This document shows, piece by piece, positions 34,290 to 42,962 of a stretch of 64,000 bases of DNA (position 1 is its first letter; each line of letters begins with the position of its first letter). This DNA is from Paenibacillus_E qinlingensis (GTDB lineage Bacteria; Bacillota; Bacilli; Paenibacillales; NBRC-103111), in assembly GCF_028746185.1 (NCBI RefSeq), contig NZ_JAQIVH010000055.1, forward strand, positions 682,001 through 746,000, written 5' to 3'. The translations under genes and the position numbers were made by a program. The notes beneath the pieces are model-generated. The model worked only from the letters and a program-made list of their open reading frames with translations. It was not told the DNA's origin and ran no database searches.

Positions 34290-37148
34290 TTGAGCTGCTC
34301 AAAATGTAGGCCAAATAACAAATGCAAAAAATGCAAAAGAAAAACATTAATCGTTTGCCCTCTTAAGAAAGGAAAGAAATGCCCTGAAAAAAAAGTCATC
34401 AAAAAGAAAATTATTCACCTAGAGTGCCCTCCCCCTGAAATTAATGTTCATGTACCCAGAGGAGCGACTGGAACTACGGGAGCAACTGGTTCTGCTGGAG
34501 TTAGCGGGGCTACTGGCGCTAAAGGCGATATAGGACCTATAGGGGCTACTGGGGTTACTGGGCCCATTGGCGCTATGGGTGAAGCAGGAGCTACAGGAGC
34601 TACCGGGACGACTGGCGCTACGGGTGAAGCAGGAGCTACTGGTGTTACGGGGCCTACTGGCGTTACTGGGCCCATTGGCGCTATGGGTGAAGCAGGAGCT
34701 GCTGGCGTTACCGGGCCCACTGGCAATGCGGGTGAAATTGGCGCTACTGGCGTAACTGGCCCCACTGGCGCTACGGGTGAAACTGGGGCTACTGGCGCTA
34801 CAGGGCCGACTGGACCTACGGGTGCCACGGGTGAAACCGGGGCTACAGGTGCTACAGGTGAAACTGGAGCTACTGGCGCTACTGGGCCAACTGGACCCAC
34901 GGGTACCACAGGTGAAACTGGAGCCACTGGCGCTACTGGGCCTACTGGACCTACGGGTACCACAGGTGAAACTGGCGCTACTGGCGCTACAGGGCCGACT
35001 GGAACTACGGGTACCACAGGTGAAACCGGGGCTACTGGCGCTACAGGGCCGACTGGAGCTACGGGTACCACAGGTGAAACTGGAGCTACTGGCGCTACAG
35101 GGCCGACTGGACCTACGGGTACCACAGGTGAAACTGGAGCTACTGGCGCTACTGGGCCGACTGGAGCTACGGGTACCACAGGTGAAACTGGAGCTACTGG
35201 CGCTACAGGGCCGACTGGACCCACGGGTACCACAGGTGAAACTGGAGCTACTGGCGCTACAGGGCCGACTGGAACTACGGGAGCTACGGGAGCTACGGGA
35301 GCTACGGGAGCTACAGGTGAAACTGGAGCTACTGGCGTTACAGGACCGACTGGACCGACGGGTGCCATAGGTGAAACTGGCGCCACAGGCACTACTGGGC
35401 CGACTGGAGCTACGGGTACCACAGGTGAAACTGGAGCTACTGGCGCTACAGGGCCGACTGGAGCTACGGGTACCACAGGTGAAACAGGAGCTACTGGCGC
35501 TACAGGGCCGACTGGAACTACGGGAGCTACGGGAGCCACAGGTGAAACTGGCGCCACAGGCGCTACTGGGCCGACTGGAGCTACGGGTGCCACAGGTGAA
35601 ACTGGCGCTACTGGCGCTACAGGGCCGACTGGACCGACGGGTGCCATAGGTGAAACTGGCGCCACAGGAGCTACGGGAGCTACGGGAGCCACAGGTGAAA
35701 CTGGCGCTACAGGCGCTACCGGGCCGACTGGACCTACGGGTACCACAGGTGAAACTGGAGCTACTGGTGCTACAGGGCCAACTGGAGCTACTGGTGCTAC
35801 AGGGCCAACTGGAGCCACTGGCGCTACAGGGCCGACTGGAGCTACGGGTACCACAGGTGAAACTGGAGCTACTGGCGCTACAGGGCCGACTGGACCGACG
35901 GGTACCACAGGTGAAACTGGAGCTACTGGCGCTACAGGGCCGACTGGAACTACGGGAGCTACGGGAGCTACAGGTGAAACTGGCGCTACTGGCGTTACAG
36001 GGCCTACTGGACCGACGGGTGCCATAGGTGAAACTGGCGCCACAGGCGCTACTGGGCCGACTGGAGCTACGGGTACCACAGGTGAAACTGGAGCTACTGG
36101 CGCTACAGGGCCGACTGGAACTACGGGAACTACGGGAGCTACGGGTGCCACAGGTGAAACTGGCGCTATTGGCGCTACTGGGCCAACTGGACCTACGGGT
36201 GCCACAGGTGAAACTGGCGCTACTGGCGCTACTGGGCCAACTGGACCGACGGGTGCCACAGGTGAAACTGGAGTTACAGGCGCTACCGGGCCGACTGGAC
36301 CTACGGGTGCCACGGGTGCCACGGGTGAAACTGGCGCTACTGGCGCTACTGGGCCGACTGGACCTACGGGTGCTACGGGTGAAACTGGAGTTACAGGCGC
36401 TACCGGGCCGACTGGACCTACGGGTGCTACGGGTGAAACTGGAGTTACAGGCGCTACCGGGCCGACTGGACCTACGGGTGCTACGGGTGAAACAGGAGCT
36501 ACTGGCGCTACCGGGCCGACTGGACCTACAGGCGCCACGGGTGAAACTGGCGCTACTGGGCCGACAGGCGCTACGGGTGCCACGGGTGAAACTGGGGCTA
36601 CTGGCGCTACTGGGCCGTCTGGACCTACGGGTGCCACAGGTGAAACTGGCGCTACCGGCATTACCGGTCCAACTGGGGCTACTGGGGCTACGGGTGAAAC
36701 TGGTCCCACAGGTTCCACAGGAGCTGCGGCAGTATCCGAATTCGCGTACATTTATAATCTAGGTACTCAATCGGTAGCACTAGAAGCTGATGTAACTTTT
36801 GATACAAATGGTATTATTTCATCAGGTATTACACATGCTATCGGAGATGCTGAGATCTTTATTACCAATCCCATTCCAGGTAACTATGAGGTGACCTATT
36901 CCATCTCAGGTGTAGGACCCAATCAATTCGCACTATTTTTAAATAACACCACCTTGGTATTGGGATCCGTTTATGGTTCCGGTGCAGGCACTCAGCAAAA
37001 CAATGGGCAGGTAATAGTCGCTTTAGCCGCTGGCAATTATCTAACTCTGCGAAATCATAGTTCAGCTGCTGCGGTCGGCCTTCAGACATTAGCCGGTGGC
37101 ACACAAACAAATGCAAACGCTTCTGTTCTTATCAAAAGATTAGGTTAG
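34290..37148 (+). CDS. Giant collagen-like GXT-repeat surface protein (BclA/exosporium type)
   Basis: This ~952-residue protein has three parts: a Cys/Lys-rich head (SCSKCRPNNKCKKCKRK, about 55 residues), an uninterrupted collagen-like region of roughly 750 residues, and a ~135-residue tail. The collagen part is Gly-X-Thr triplets (GAT, GPT, GET, GTT, GVT), mostly with Thr in the third place as in bacterial spore filaments, where Thr is glycosylated. Its period is about 18 residues (54 bp). The tail (EFAYIYNLGTQSVALEADVTFD) looks like a BclA-type trimerising beta domain. An ATG at 34275 overlaps the ribosome site GGAGGTG; TTG at 34290, six bases after it, is the preferred start. A mother-cell promoter lies upstream. 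It is probably on the spore surface. Confidence 0.88.
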   Translation: MSCSKCRPNNKCKKCKRKTLIVCPLKKGKKCPEKKVIKKKIIHLECPPPEINVHVPRGATGTTGATGSAGVSGATGAKGDIGPIGATGVTGPIGAMGEAGATGATGTTGATGEAGATGVTGPTGVTGPIGAMGEAGAAGVTGPTGNAGEIGATGVTGPTGATGETGATGATGPTGPTGATGETGATGATGETGATGATGPTGPTGTTGETGATGATGPTGPTGTTGETGATGATGPTGTTGTTGETGATGATGPTGATGTTGETGATGATGPTGPTGTTGETGATGATGPTGATGTTGETGATGATGPTGPTGTTGETGATGATGPTGTTGATGATGATGATGETGATGVTGPTGPTGAIGETGATGTTGPTGATGTTGETGATGATGPTGATGTTGETGATGATGPTGTTGATGATGETGATGATGPTGATGATGETGATGATGPTGPTGAIGETGATGATGATGATGETGATGATGPTGPTGTTGETGATGATGPTGATGATGPTGATGATGPTGATGTTGETGATGATGPTGPTGTTGETGATGATGPTGTTGATGATGETGATGVTGPTGPTGAIGETGATGATGPTGATGTTGETGATGATGPTGTTGTTGATGATGETGAIGATGPTGPTGATGETGATGATGPTGPTGATGETGVTGATGPTGPTGATGATGETGATGATGPTGPTGATGETGVTGATGPTGPTGATGETGVTGATGPTGPTGATGETGATGATGPTGPTGATGETGATGPTGATGATGETGATGATGPSGPTGATGETGATGITGPTGATGATGETGPTGSTGAAAVSEFAYIYNLGTQSVALEADVTFDTNGIISSGITHAIGDAEIFITNPIPGNYEVTYSISGVGPNQFALFLNNTTLVLGSVYGSGAGTQQNNGQVIVALAAGNYLTLRNHSSAAAVGLQTLAGGTQTNANASVLIKRLG
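34460..36725 (+). repeat. Tandem DNA repeat encoding the collagen triplets
   Basis: The ~2.27 kb tract consists of 9-bp units grouped into a higher-order repeat of 54 bp (18 residues, core GPTGATGTTGETGATGAT). Many units are identical at the DNA level, so copy number probably varies between strains. Because of the periodicity all frames stay open: the antisense frame 34448-36751 and several plus-strand frames are artefacts. Confidence 0.85.
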
Positions 37149-37211
37149 TATCTAATAAATCAGCGAGCTGTTTGCAGGCCCTGCCTGCCATATCAACTTG
37201 CTCACATACAT

Positions 37212-37260
37212 CAAAAAAACGATCAATCCCCATTTATCATAGGGATTGATCGTTTTCTCG
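37212..37260. terminator. Bidirectional terminator between collagen-like and PhyH-HEAT genes
   Basis: A perfect 15-bp stem (AAAACGATCAATCCC with GGGATTGATCGTTTT) and an 11-base loop, with A and T tracts on the two sides, separates two convergent genes. Confidence 0.85.
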
Positions 37261-37279
37261 TTCGTTCTTATCCTTGCAT

Positions 37280-38713
37280 TTACGGATAAAACGCGTTCTT
37301 CGCTGTCGTCGTCGGGCACCAGCGCGCGTTAAGCAGGAACTTAATCAGCGTGTCTTTCGCACGCTCTGTACCAACGTAGCGCAAGGATTCCGCCGCATGT
37401 GCACGCACGTAGCGGTTCTCATCATCCAGAGCGATTTCCAATTGTGGAATCGCGGCTTCTGCACTTGCCCCTAAACGGGACAGCGCCAAGCTGGACATAA
37501 ACCGCACCTGCGCACTTTCGTCCTGCAGCGCATCACCTAAACATGCCACCACTTGATCGTGGCCAGCTTCCATAAGTCCAAGGGCATCAACAACAGCACA
37601 GCGGATTGTCTCCGATGGATGCTGCATCAAATCTACAAGTGCAGGTACCGCCTCACTCGCGAGTCCTCTCAATTCACCAAGCGCGAACACAGCATGCGCG
37701 ATGATTTCCTCCGAATTCTCTTCAGTTGCCTCCTTCTTGTCTGAGGCCAACGCGGCAATCAAGCCATTTACTGCGCTCTCTCCCGCAACGGATAAGCCAT
37801 ATGCAGCAAGTCGGGATACATTTTTATCCTCGCTATGAAGGGCTTGAAGCAATGCGTCTACACCACTTTGACCACTTGCCGCAAGCTCGTAAGCCACATT
37901 AATGGCATCAGGCTCAAAACTGCTTAAACCAGCGCTTAATTCCGCAATCCGCTGCGGATTAGAAGTAACTGTGTTAGCGATGCTGCCAACTTGTCCCGAC
38001 AGCCAATTCCACGTCTCTTCCCACATCAAATCGTGCTGCGCTATCGGCAGTTGTATCCCCTCCGGTTTACGCCACCCACTCTCTTGGTTGTTCCAGCTTG
38101 GCGTTACTGGCAGCTCCGTCCGCATAAATTCAAACTTCAACATATAACGAGGCGTTCCCAGCACATTCGGAGTGGAGCGATGCCATATATCATAATGGAT
38201 CAGTGCAAAAGTCCCCGCTTCCCCACTTGCCAAAACCTCACCCTCAGGTTCATTTCCTTCAAAAGTACGAGATTCATAGTTTTGCGTACCTGGAAGTACG
38301 CCTGTCGGTCCTAATTCCACAGGTGTATCCTGTGGGAAATACATAATCATAGCCCATTGCGGGTGATGATTGCGCATCCTTTTATAACCCCAATAGCTAT
38401 CTTTATGCCAACCACCAGCGACGCTTGAAGCATTGAAATGCCCATGGCGGTGCGCATGCATCATATAATTAGGTCCCAACACACTCGTCAATGCACCTGT
38501 TACAACGGGATGATCGAAAACTTTGCGCAGCTCGCGAATTCGAGGTAAAAGATTGTTACCAGGATTGCCTTCTTCGGTGTAAACCGTGTTCAATTGCTCT
38601 ACTAAACTTTCATGGAATTCACGTGAAAAATCAGTTTTGAGAATCAGGCAGCCATTCGTAATAAACGATCTCATTTGCTCATCAGTCAATAATAAAGGTG
38701 AATTGCTCTGCAT
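37280..38713 (-). CDS. Phytanoyl-CoA dioxygenase-family oxygenase fused to HEAT repeats
   Basis: This 477-residue protein has an Fe(II)/2-oxoglutarate oxygenase of the PhyH family (residues 1-235) with the iron triad His103-x-Asp105 (GGWHKDSYWG) and His178 (HYDIWHRSTPN). The C-terminal half (about 250-470) is a run of HEAT repeats, e.g. VNGLIAALASDKKEA, AVPALVDLMQHPSETIRCAVVDALGL and AIPQLEIALDDENRYVRAHAAESL. The oxygenase should hydroxylate a small molecule; the HEAT part would bind a partner. No signal or membrane segment is seen. The stop is close to the collagen gene's terminator. An AraC gene diverges upstream and is the likely regulator. The fusion is uncommon; substrate unknown. Confidence 0.86.
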   Translation of the reverse strand: MQSNSPLLLTDEQMRSFITNGCLILKTDFSREFHESLVEQLNTVYTEEGNPGNNLLPRIRELRKVFDHPVVTGALTSVLGPNYMMHAHRHGHFNASSVAGGWHKDSYWGYKRMRNHHPQWAMIMYFPQDTPVELGPTGVLPGTQNYESRTFEGNEPEGEVLASGEAGTFALIHYDIWHRSTPNVLGTPRYMLKFEFMRTELPVTPSWNNQESGWRKPEGIQLPIAQHDLMWEETWNWLSGQVGSIANTVTSNPQRIAELSAGLSSFEPDAINVAYELAASGQSGVDALLQALHSEDKNVSRLAAYGLSVAGESAVNGLIAALASDKKEATEENSEEIIAHAVFALGELRGLASEAVPALVDLMQHPSETIRCAVVDALGLMEAGHDQVVACLGDALQDESAQVRFMSSLALSRLGASAEAAIPQLEIALDDENRYVRAHAAESLRYVGTERAKDTLIKFLLNARWCPTTTAKNAFYP

Positions 38714-38998
38714 TGTCTCTGCCTCCTTGGCAAGTAAGGAATGTGTGAACCATGCTTTTATTATATGAATGATGATTCGGACATTAAATAAACAATCTTA
38801 ATCCGTGCTAGCACAAAATTAAGGTATTATTATCCCTCTCGTTTTAAAACAGAGTACCTATCCTCGTTGCATATCTCTCCGATTTTGATATAAAGTTAAG
38901 ATGAAATCGAATCATAGCTAGTCTTTTCCTGAGCTTCCTATCCAATCTTGCGATAACTATAATTATTCATACATTTCATTGAAAAGAGATGTTACACG

Positions 38999-39892
38999 AT
39001 GACCTACCCGCAGGATCTAAAAGAACGAACACCGCTATGGGACAGCAACTTTCCTATCCACTTCTATAGAAACCGCCCGTCCCCCCGTGCAAAAGATGAT
39101 ACAATTCTCAATTTGCATTGGCATGAGCATTTTGAAATTATTGATATGCAAGTTGGCAAAGCCGTATTTCACATCGACAGTCGCCCCTACGAGGTAGAAC
39201 CTGGCGATCTTCTTTTCGTCCCTGCTGGTGCACTGCACGTGGGTTACAGTTTGGAGCGTGAACCGATCGAATACGTAGCGATTGTGTTTAATGCGTCTTT
39301 GTTACGTGTGATTAATCCCGATCCGATCTATGAAAGATATATCCTTCCGTTCCTAGACGGACGCATTCTCCCACCTCCAATGTTAAAAGCAAATGATGAG
39401 CATGCCGCACCTTACCGCCGACTCATTCGTGAATCGACGGTTGAATTTGAACAGAGAGATTCCGCCTATGAACTAGTAATCAAACATAATTTTCAACTGT
39501 TATTCACGTTGCTCTCACGGCAATTTCTACCGGACAAATTCATAACCAAGCCATTCCCAGCGCGTCACACTGAAGCCTTTAAGCCACTAATCCAACAGAT
39601 GGAAGCACAGTTATCTGAACCATTATCCGTGGAGCAAGCAGCACGAATTGTGAATCTGAATCCGTTCCATTTTTGCAAAACCTTCAAGAAACTAACCGGA
39701 CGCACCTACATCGACTATATGAATTGGCTGCGAATTAATGAATCCGATCGACTACTTCGTGAAACGGAATGGACTGTAACGGAAATTGCTGAGCGAATCG
39801 GTTGTGGGAATGCGAACTATTTTACGAAGCTTTTTAAGAAATATCGAGGATTTCCTCCGTCTGAAGTTCGGCGAAAATTAGAAAAAACTTAG
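38999..39892 (+). CDS. AraC family transcriptional regulator
   Basis: This 297-residue protein has an N-terminal cupin domain with conserved His residues (LNLHWHEHFEIIDMQVG, VEPGDLLFVPAGALHVGY) and a C-terminal AraC domain (LSVEQAARIVNLNPFHFCKTF and VTEIAERIGCGNANYFTKLF, ending GFPPSEVRRKL). It diverges from the PhyH-HEAT gene with 285 bases between them, an arrangement seen for AraC/PhyH pairs in Paenibacillus-type genomes. The HlyIII gene converges on it with one base between stops and no terminator, so antisense reading is likely. A TATAAT at 38958-38963 may be its -10. Inducer unknown. Confidence 0.9.
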   Translation: MTYPQDLKERTPLWDSNFPIHFYRNRPSPRAKDDTILNLHWHEHFEIIDMQVGKAVFHIDSRPYEVEPGDLLFVPAGALHVGYSLEREPIEYVAIVFNASLLRVINPDPIYERYILPFLDGRILPPPMLKANDEHAAPYRRLIRESTVEFEQRDSAYELVIKHNFQLLFTLLSRQFLPDKFITKPFPARHTEAFKPLIQQMEAQLSEPLSVEQAARIVNLNPFHFCKTFKKLTGRTYIDYMNWLRINESDRLLRETEWTVTEIAERIGCGNANYFTKLFKKYRGFPPSEVRRKLEKT

Positions 39893-39893
39893 C

Positions 39894-40538
39894 TTATAGT
39901 AGCGCGGGCATCACGTAACTATATACGGCAATAAAGTGGCAGATGCTTCCCGCGAGAACAAACAGGTGCCAGATTGTATGATGATAGCGTAATTTGTGCC
40001 AGAGGAAAAAAGGGACACCTCCGAGGTAGCTCATCAATCCGAGCCCTAACCAAGCAAACGCCATATGCGGCAGTCGTACATAAAGCGGAATAATGAAGAG
40101 CATCATGAAGGCGGCCATGCCTAAATACATGAACAGCCCCCAAGGCATAAAACGCTGAATGATAACATGCACATACCTTACACCGCCAAAGGCTAGCGCC
40201 CAAATGACGATGAGCAGCTCAATCGCAATCCGGCTATGCCAGGTGATGAGCAAGAAGGGCGTATAGGAACCCGCCATGGCAATGAATATCGCCGCGTGAT
40301 CCAGCTTTTCGAAGCGTTTCCCCCACTTGGGTGAGCGAGCACCGTGCAGCAGCGTCGAGGACACGTAGAGCAAGCAAAAGGAAACTCCGAACACAACGTT
40401 GCTCGCCGTGTAGAGCCAATCTTCAAAAAGTGCAGACCGCTGCAATAACAAAATCAGCCCATAAATACTTAAACACACACCAATCCCATGGCTAACTGTG
40501 TTTAAGCGTTCTTCTTTGCGTGCAAGTTGCTCCTCCAT
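39894..40538 (-). CDS. Hemolysin III (HlyIII/PAQR-like) family seven-helix membrane protein
   Basis: This 214-residue membrane protein has seven predicted helices and the PAQR/HlyIII signature residues: RLNTVSHGIGVCLSIYG before helix 1, LDHAAIFIAMAGSYTPF, and the C-terminal HTIWHLFVLAGSICHFIAVY with paired His residues that form the zinc site in homologues. Despite the name, most relatives are zinc-dependent hydrolases or membrane-fluidity regulators rather than toxins. The frame has a GTG four codons upstream, but that GTG abuts the AAAGGAG site; the ATG used here has 11 bases of spacing. It is convergent with an AraC gene. No link to its neighbours is evident. Confidence 0.9.
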   Translation of the reverse strand: MEEQLARKEERLNTVSHGIGVCLSIYGLILLLQRSALFEDWLYTASNVVFGVSFCLLYVSSTLLHGARSPKWGKRFEKLDHAAIFIAMAGSYTPFLLITWHSRIAIELLIVIWALAFGGVRYVHVIIQRFMPWGLFMYLGMAAFMMLFIIPLYVRLPHMAFAWLGLGLMSYLGGVPFFLWHKLRYHHTIWHLFVLAGSICHFIAVYSYVMPALL

Positions 40539-40657
40539 GTGCCAAGACACTCCTTTCGTGTGTTTGTCCTAGTTTTTCCCATGGAGGTGGCGCGTATGTA
40601 TGAAAAGTGGAGCGGAGGTGCCATTTGCCTCTTCTGTCCTACTATAAAAAATAAAAC

Positions 40658-40689
40658 GCCGCTAACTCCAACAAACAGGAGCTAGCGGC
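40658..40689 (-). terminator. Terminator of the glycosyltransferase/PlsY-like operon
   Basis: GCCGCTAACTCC and GGAGCTAGCGGC form a 12-bp stem with one mismatch. On the minus strand it is followed by a T-rich tract, about 90 bases after the PlsY-like stop. Confidence 0.75.
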
Positions 40690-40776
40690 ATGTGCTGCAC
40701 GCTTAATATGATGGCTCTCTTCACAAAAGCAAACTTGATTCTCCCCCTGAAGCACCGCATTTGAATATCATACAAT

Positions 40777-41403
40777 TTAAAGTGGAGAACCTTCCTTTTC
40801 CTTCTTCTTTTTATGCAGCAAGGCAGCCAATTCTTTATGATGCTTGAACATAATGAGAAGCGTATTCCCCACCCATATCCACAACAACATCGCCGCAGCG
40901 TCCCTCACATACAGATATATACCCAAAAGCAACATCCCGATCACAACCTGCTGACCATCTACCTCCGACGATATCGGCTTCCATTTATGAATGACCTTCA
41001 TCCCGCCTAGCATGACTGCCAAAATAACCGCCAACGCTAGTGATACTTCAAACTGTGTCAGGCCACTCCAAACGCCAAATGTGACAGCGATCGCCTTGCC
41101 CCCTTTTCCACGCAAAAAAGGCGAAAACGCATGCCCAAATATGGATGCTAATGCAATGGGAATCAGTCCATATCCAGACATCCCGCCAACTTCCACTGCC
41201 AATAAAATGACGAGATAGCCTTTAATAAAATCAAGCAATACCCCGGCAATGCCTAGCCGAAATCCCGCTGCTTTCCACAAATTGAGGGCGCCAGGGTTCC
41301 CGTCCCCTATGGTTTTTAGATTTTTCCGAGCTAACCGACCCAACCAGTAACTAAACATAAGCGCACCCGATACAAAAGCACAAATCGTCCACACGATGAT
41401 CAT
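40777..41403 (-). CDS. PlsY-like glycerol-3-phosphate acyltransferase paralogue
   Basis: This 208-residue integral membrane protein of the PlsY family transfers an acyl chain from acyl-phosphate to a hydroxyl acceptor. Loop motif 1 is present in altered form (TIGDGNPGALNLWKAAG instead of the usual GSGNxGATN), and motif 2 as GHAFSPFLRGKGGKAIAV. Five membrane segments are seen, with a C-terminal poly-Lys tail. The frame stays open 91 codons upstream inside the glycosyltransferase gene; the ATG used overlaps that gene's stop by four bases (ATGA). The motif change and coupling to a glycosyltransferase suggest a different acceptor, perhaps a glycolipid, rather than the housekeeping enzyme. Inference only. 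Confidence 0.85.
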   Translation of the reverse strand: MIIVWTICAFVSGALMFSYWLGRLARKNLKTIGDGNPGALNLWKAAGFRLGIAGVLLDFIKGYLVILLAVEVGGMSGYGLIPIALASIFGHAFSPFLRGKGGKAIAVTFGVWSGLTQFEVSLALAVILAVMLGGMKVIHKWKPISSEVDGQQVVIGMLLLGIYLYVRDAAAMLLWIWVGNTLLIMFKHHKELAALLHKKKKEKEGSPL

Positions 41404-42494
41404 TGCTCTCGCCTGCTTCCTACTTTGACGTGCCGCCCTTTCCAGGCTACATGCCCTAGAAATACGACCTGATACATCGAGTACAGCATGACCATAATGA
41501 AAAATAACGTGGACACCATGTGTAACACAGGAATGACGATGCCAAAAATCCCAACGTATTTTACAAAATAAAAAAGCTGTGCCATGTACAAGAGGTAGCC
41601 GATTAGAAGCGGTATGCCCCATGTTGTCGTTAGGAAAAAAGGGAAAGCTGCTGAGAGGATCAGCCCAATCGCCCAAATCGCGGTAAGCGTAAGGGTACCT
41701 GCTTTGAGTTTAGACGTGCCTAGGACAGCACCTTTGCCGAAGCCTTGGATCTGGCTTTTTAGGCCCTGAGGATACATCCGGAACGAAACCAGCCCATAGC
41801 CGATAAAATTGTTCACCGGAATCCCTGCTCTTACATACGTAGCACCAAGATTTAGGTCGTCCAGCATTTCCGATTTGATGCCTTCGTGGCCTTTGACCGA
41901 TTCGTAATCTTCCCTAGTCGTTAAAATACAAGACCCATAGAGGCCTTTCTGTTTATTATTTTTCTCAAAAGGAGATGTAAACGCAAATACACCGAGCACA
42001 TTGAAGATGAGCGCTAGTCTCTCTCTTATATTCTCCGTGTAATGGTAAGGAACGACCGACAGCACTCCACCTAATTTATTCCGTGCTTTTACCAAACATT
42101 CTAATGCCCGAGGTGCGAACCGAATATCTGCATCCAGAAAAGCAATGAGATCACCCGTGGCGTGGGAATAGCCGTTCCATACGGCCCAGTTTTTGCCCGT
42201 CCACCCGTCAGGCAGCTTAGGATTAGAAATCACGGTAACGCCGTAATTTTCAGCGATTTCCTTCGTGTGATCCTCCGAAAAATCATCTACTACGATGACT
42301 TCATAGGGTTCCAAGGTTTGGATTTTCAGGGCATGAAGAAGGTGAGGGAGATTGTCCGCTTCATTCCTTGCCGGAATAATGATAGACAACTTAACTCCAT
42401 TCAGAGCTTGATCGGTGCTGCGGGGGATCTCTTGTCTTCTGAAGATCATGAAACCAGACAAACACCCTAGGACACATATGACTAGTAACGCCAT
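41400..42494 (-). CDS. Membrane glycosyltransferase family 2 (CrtQ-like)
   Basis: This 364-residue enzyme has an N-terminal membrane anchor (LLVICVLGCLSGFMIF), a family 2 catalytic domain (VKLSIIIPARNEADNLPHLL, VVDDFSEDHT, LIAFLDADIRF with DxD, and DDLNLG), and three C-terminal membrane helices. It resembles the glycosyltransferases of the staphyloxanthin-type group, including LPDGWTGKNWAVWNG, but no carotenoid genes lie in the window. The ATG follows AAGGAGGAG with eight bases of spacing; an upstream ATG exists nine codons earlier. It is coupled by a four-base overlap to the PlsY-like gene, suggesting a pathway in which a lipid acceptor is glycosylated and then acylated, or the reverse. Confidence 0.86.
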   Translation of the reverse strand: MALLVICVLGCLSGFMIFRRQEIPRSTDQALNGVKLSIIIPARNEADNLPHLLHALKIQTLEPYEVIVVDDFSEDHTKEIAENYGVTVISNPKLPDGWTGKNWAVWNGYSHATGDLIAFLDADIRFAPRALECLVKARNKLGGVLSVVPYHYTENIRERLALIFNVLGVFAFTSPFEKNNKQKGLYGSCILTTREDYESVKGHEGIKSEMLDDLNLGATYVRAGIPVNNFIGYGLVSFRMYPQGLKSQIQGFGKGAVLGTSKLKAGTLTLTAIWAIGLILSAAFPFFLTTTWGIPLLIGYLLYMAQLFYFVKYVGIFGIVIPVLHMVSTLFFIMVMLYSMYQVVFLGHVAWKGRHVKVGSRREQ

Positions 42495-42624
42495 TTGGGG
42501 AACTCCTCCTTCACATCCCACTGCTAATGGGGCCGGTGCGAGACATTTTTCCGATCCGGAAATACAGGCTATATAGATGTATATGAAAGTTCAATCGCTT
42601 CTCATGCGAACAATTCACTCGGTA

Positions 42625-42633
42625 TGTTATAAT
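42625..42633 (+). promoter_or_regulatory. Extended -10 promoter of the acidic-protein operon
   Basis: TGTTATAAT is a perfect extended -10 (TGnTATAAT) about 35 bases before the chosen ATG; no good -35 is needed or seen. Confidence 0.55.
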
Positions 42634-42667
42634 ATTGCTTATCACCTTATTGGAGGCATCCTTATTT

Positions 42668-42925
42668 ATGAAAATTTATGTCATCCTCTCTTTTGATGGG
42701 GAAACACTTGAGAATGTTTATGTCGGTCCCGACGAGGAAAAAGCGCTTGCGTTCAAGCCGGCCGATTTTGAAAATTGCGATGCCCTCTTTGTAGAAATAT
42801 GGGAAGACGGGGAAAAGACCGACGATTTCCGATTAGAAGAAGAGGAAGAATTCGAAGAAGATGATGTACAATATGAGGACGTGGATCTGGTTAACGAAGA
42901 AGACAATGAGGAAGAAGTCAAATAA
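42668..42925 (+). CDS. Small acidic protein of unknown function
   Basis: This 85-residue protein has an N-terminal half that looks folded (MKIYVILSFDGETLENVYVG, then a segment rich in Phe and Asp) and a C-terminal tail almost entirely Glu/Asp (about residues 55-85), giving a very low isoelectric point. The frame opens 11 codons earlier, but the ATG used follows GGAGG. It stands 37 bases before an unknown 250-residue gene, which is Lys/Ala-rich in the middle; the two may bind each other through opposite charges. I do not recognise the family. Such acidic tails occur in nucleic-acid-mimic or protein-regulating proteins; this is only a suggestion. Confidence 0.68.
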   Translation: MKIYVILSFDGETLENVYVGPDEEKALAFKPADFENCDALFVEIWEDGEKTDDFRLEEEEEFEEDDVQYEDVDLVNEEDNEEEVK

Positions 42926-42962
42926 GGTTTCCCTCTATATCGCATAGAAAGGACGATTACAT

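Noticed and set aside
34448..36751. 767-codon minus-strand frame full of Pro-Val-Ala triplets, and several plus-strand frames rich in Leu and Arg
   Set aside because: They are antisense or shifted readings of the 9-bp collagen repeat; no ribosome site or plausible protein composition. The GXT frame has the start, head, tail and promoter.
41404..41676. N-terminal 91-codon extension of the PlsY-like gene
   Set aside because: It lies wholly inside the glycosyltransferase gene and has no PlsY features; the ATGA overlap start has the family's usual length.
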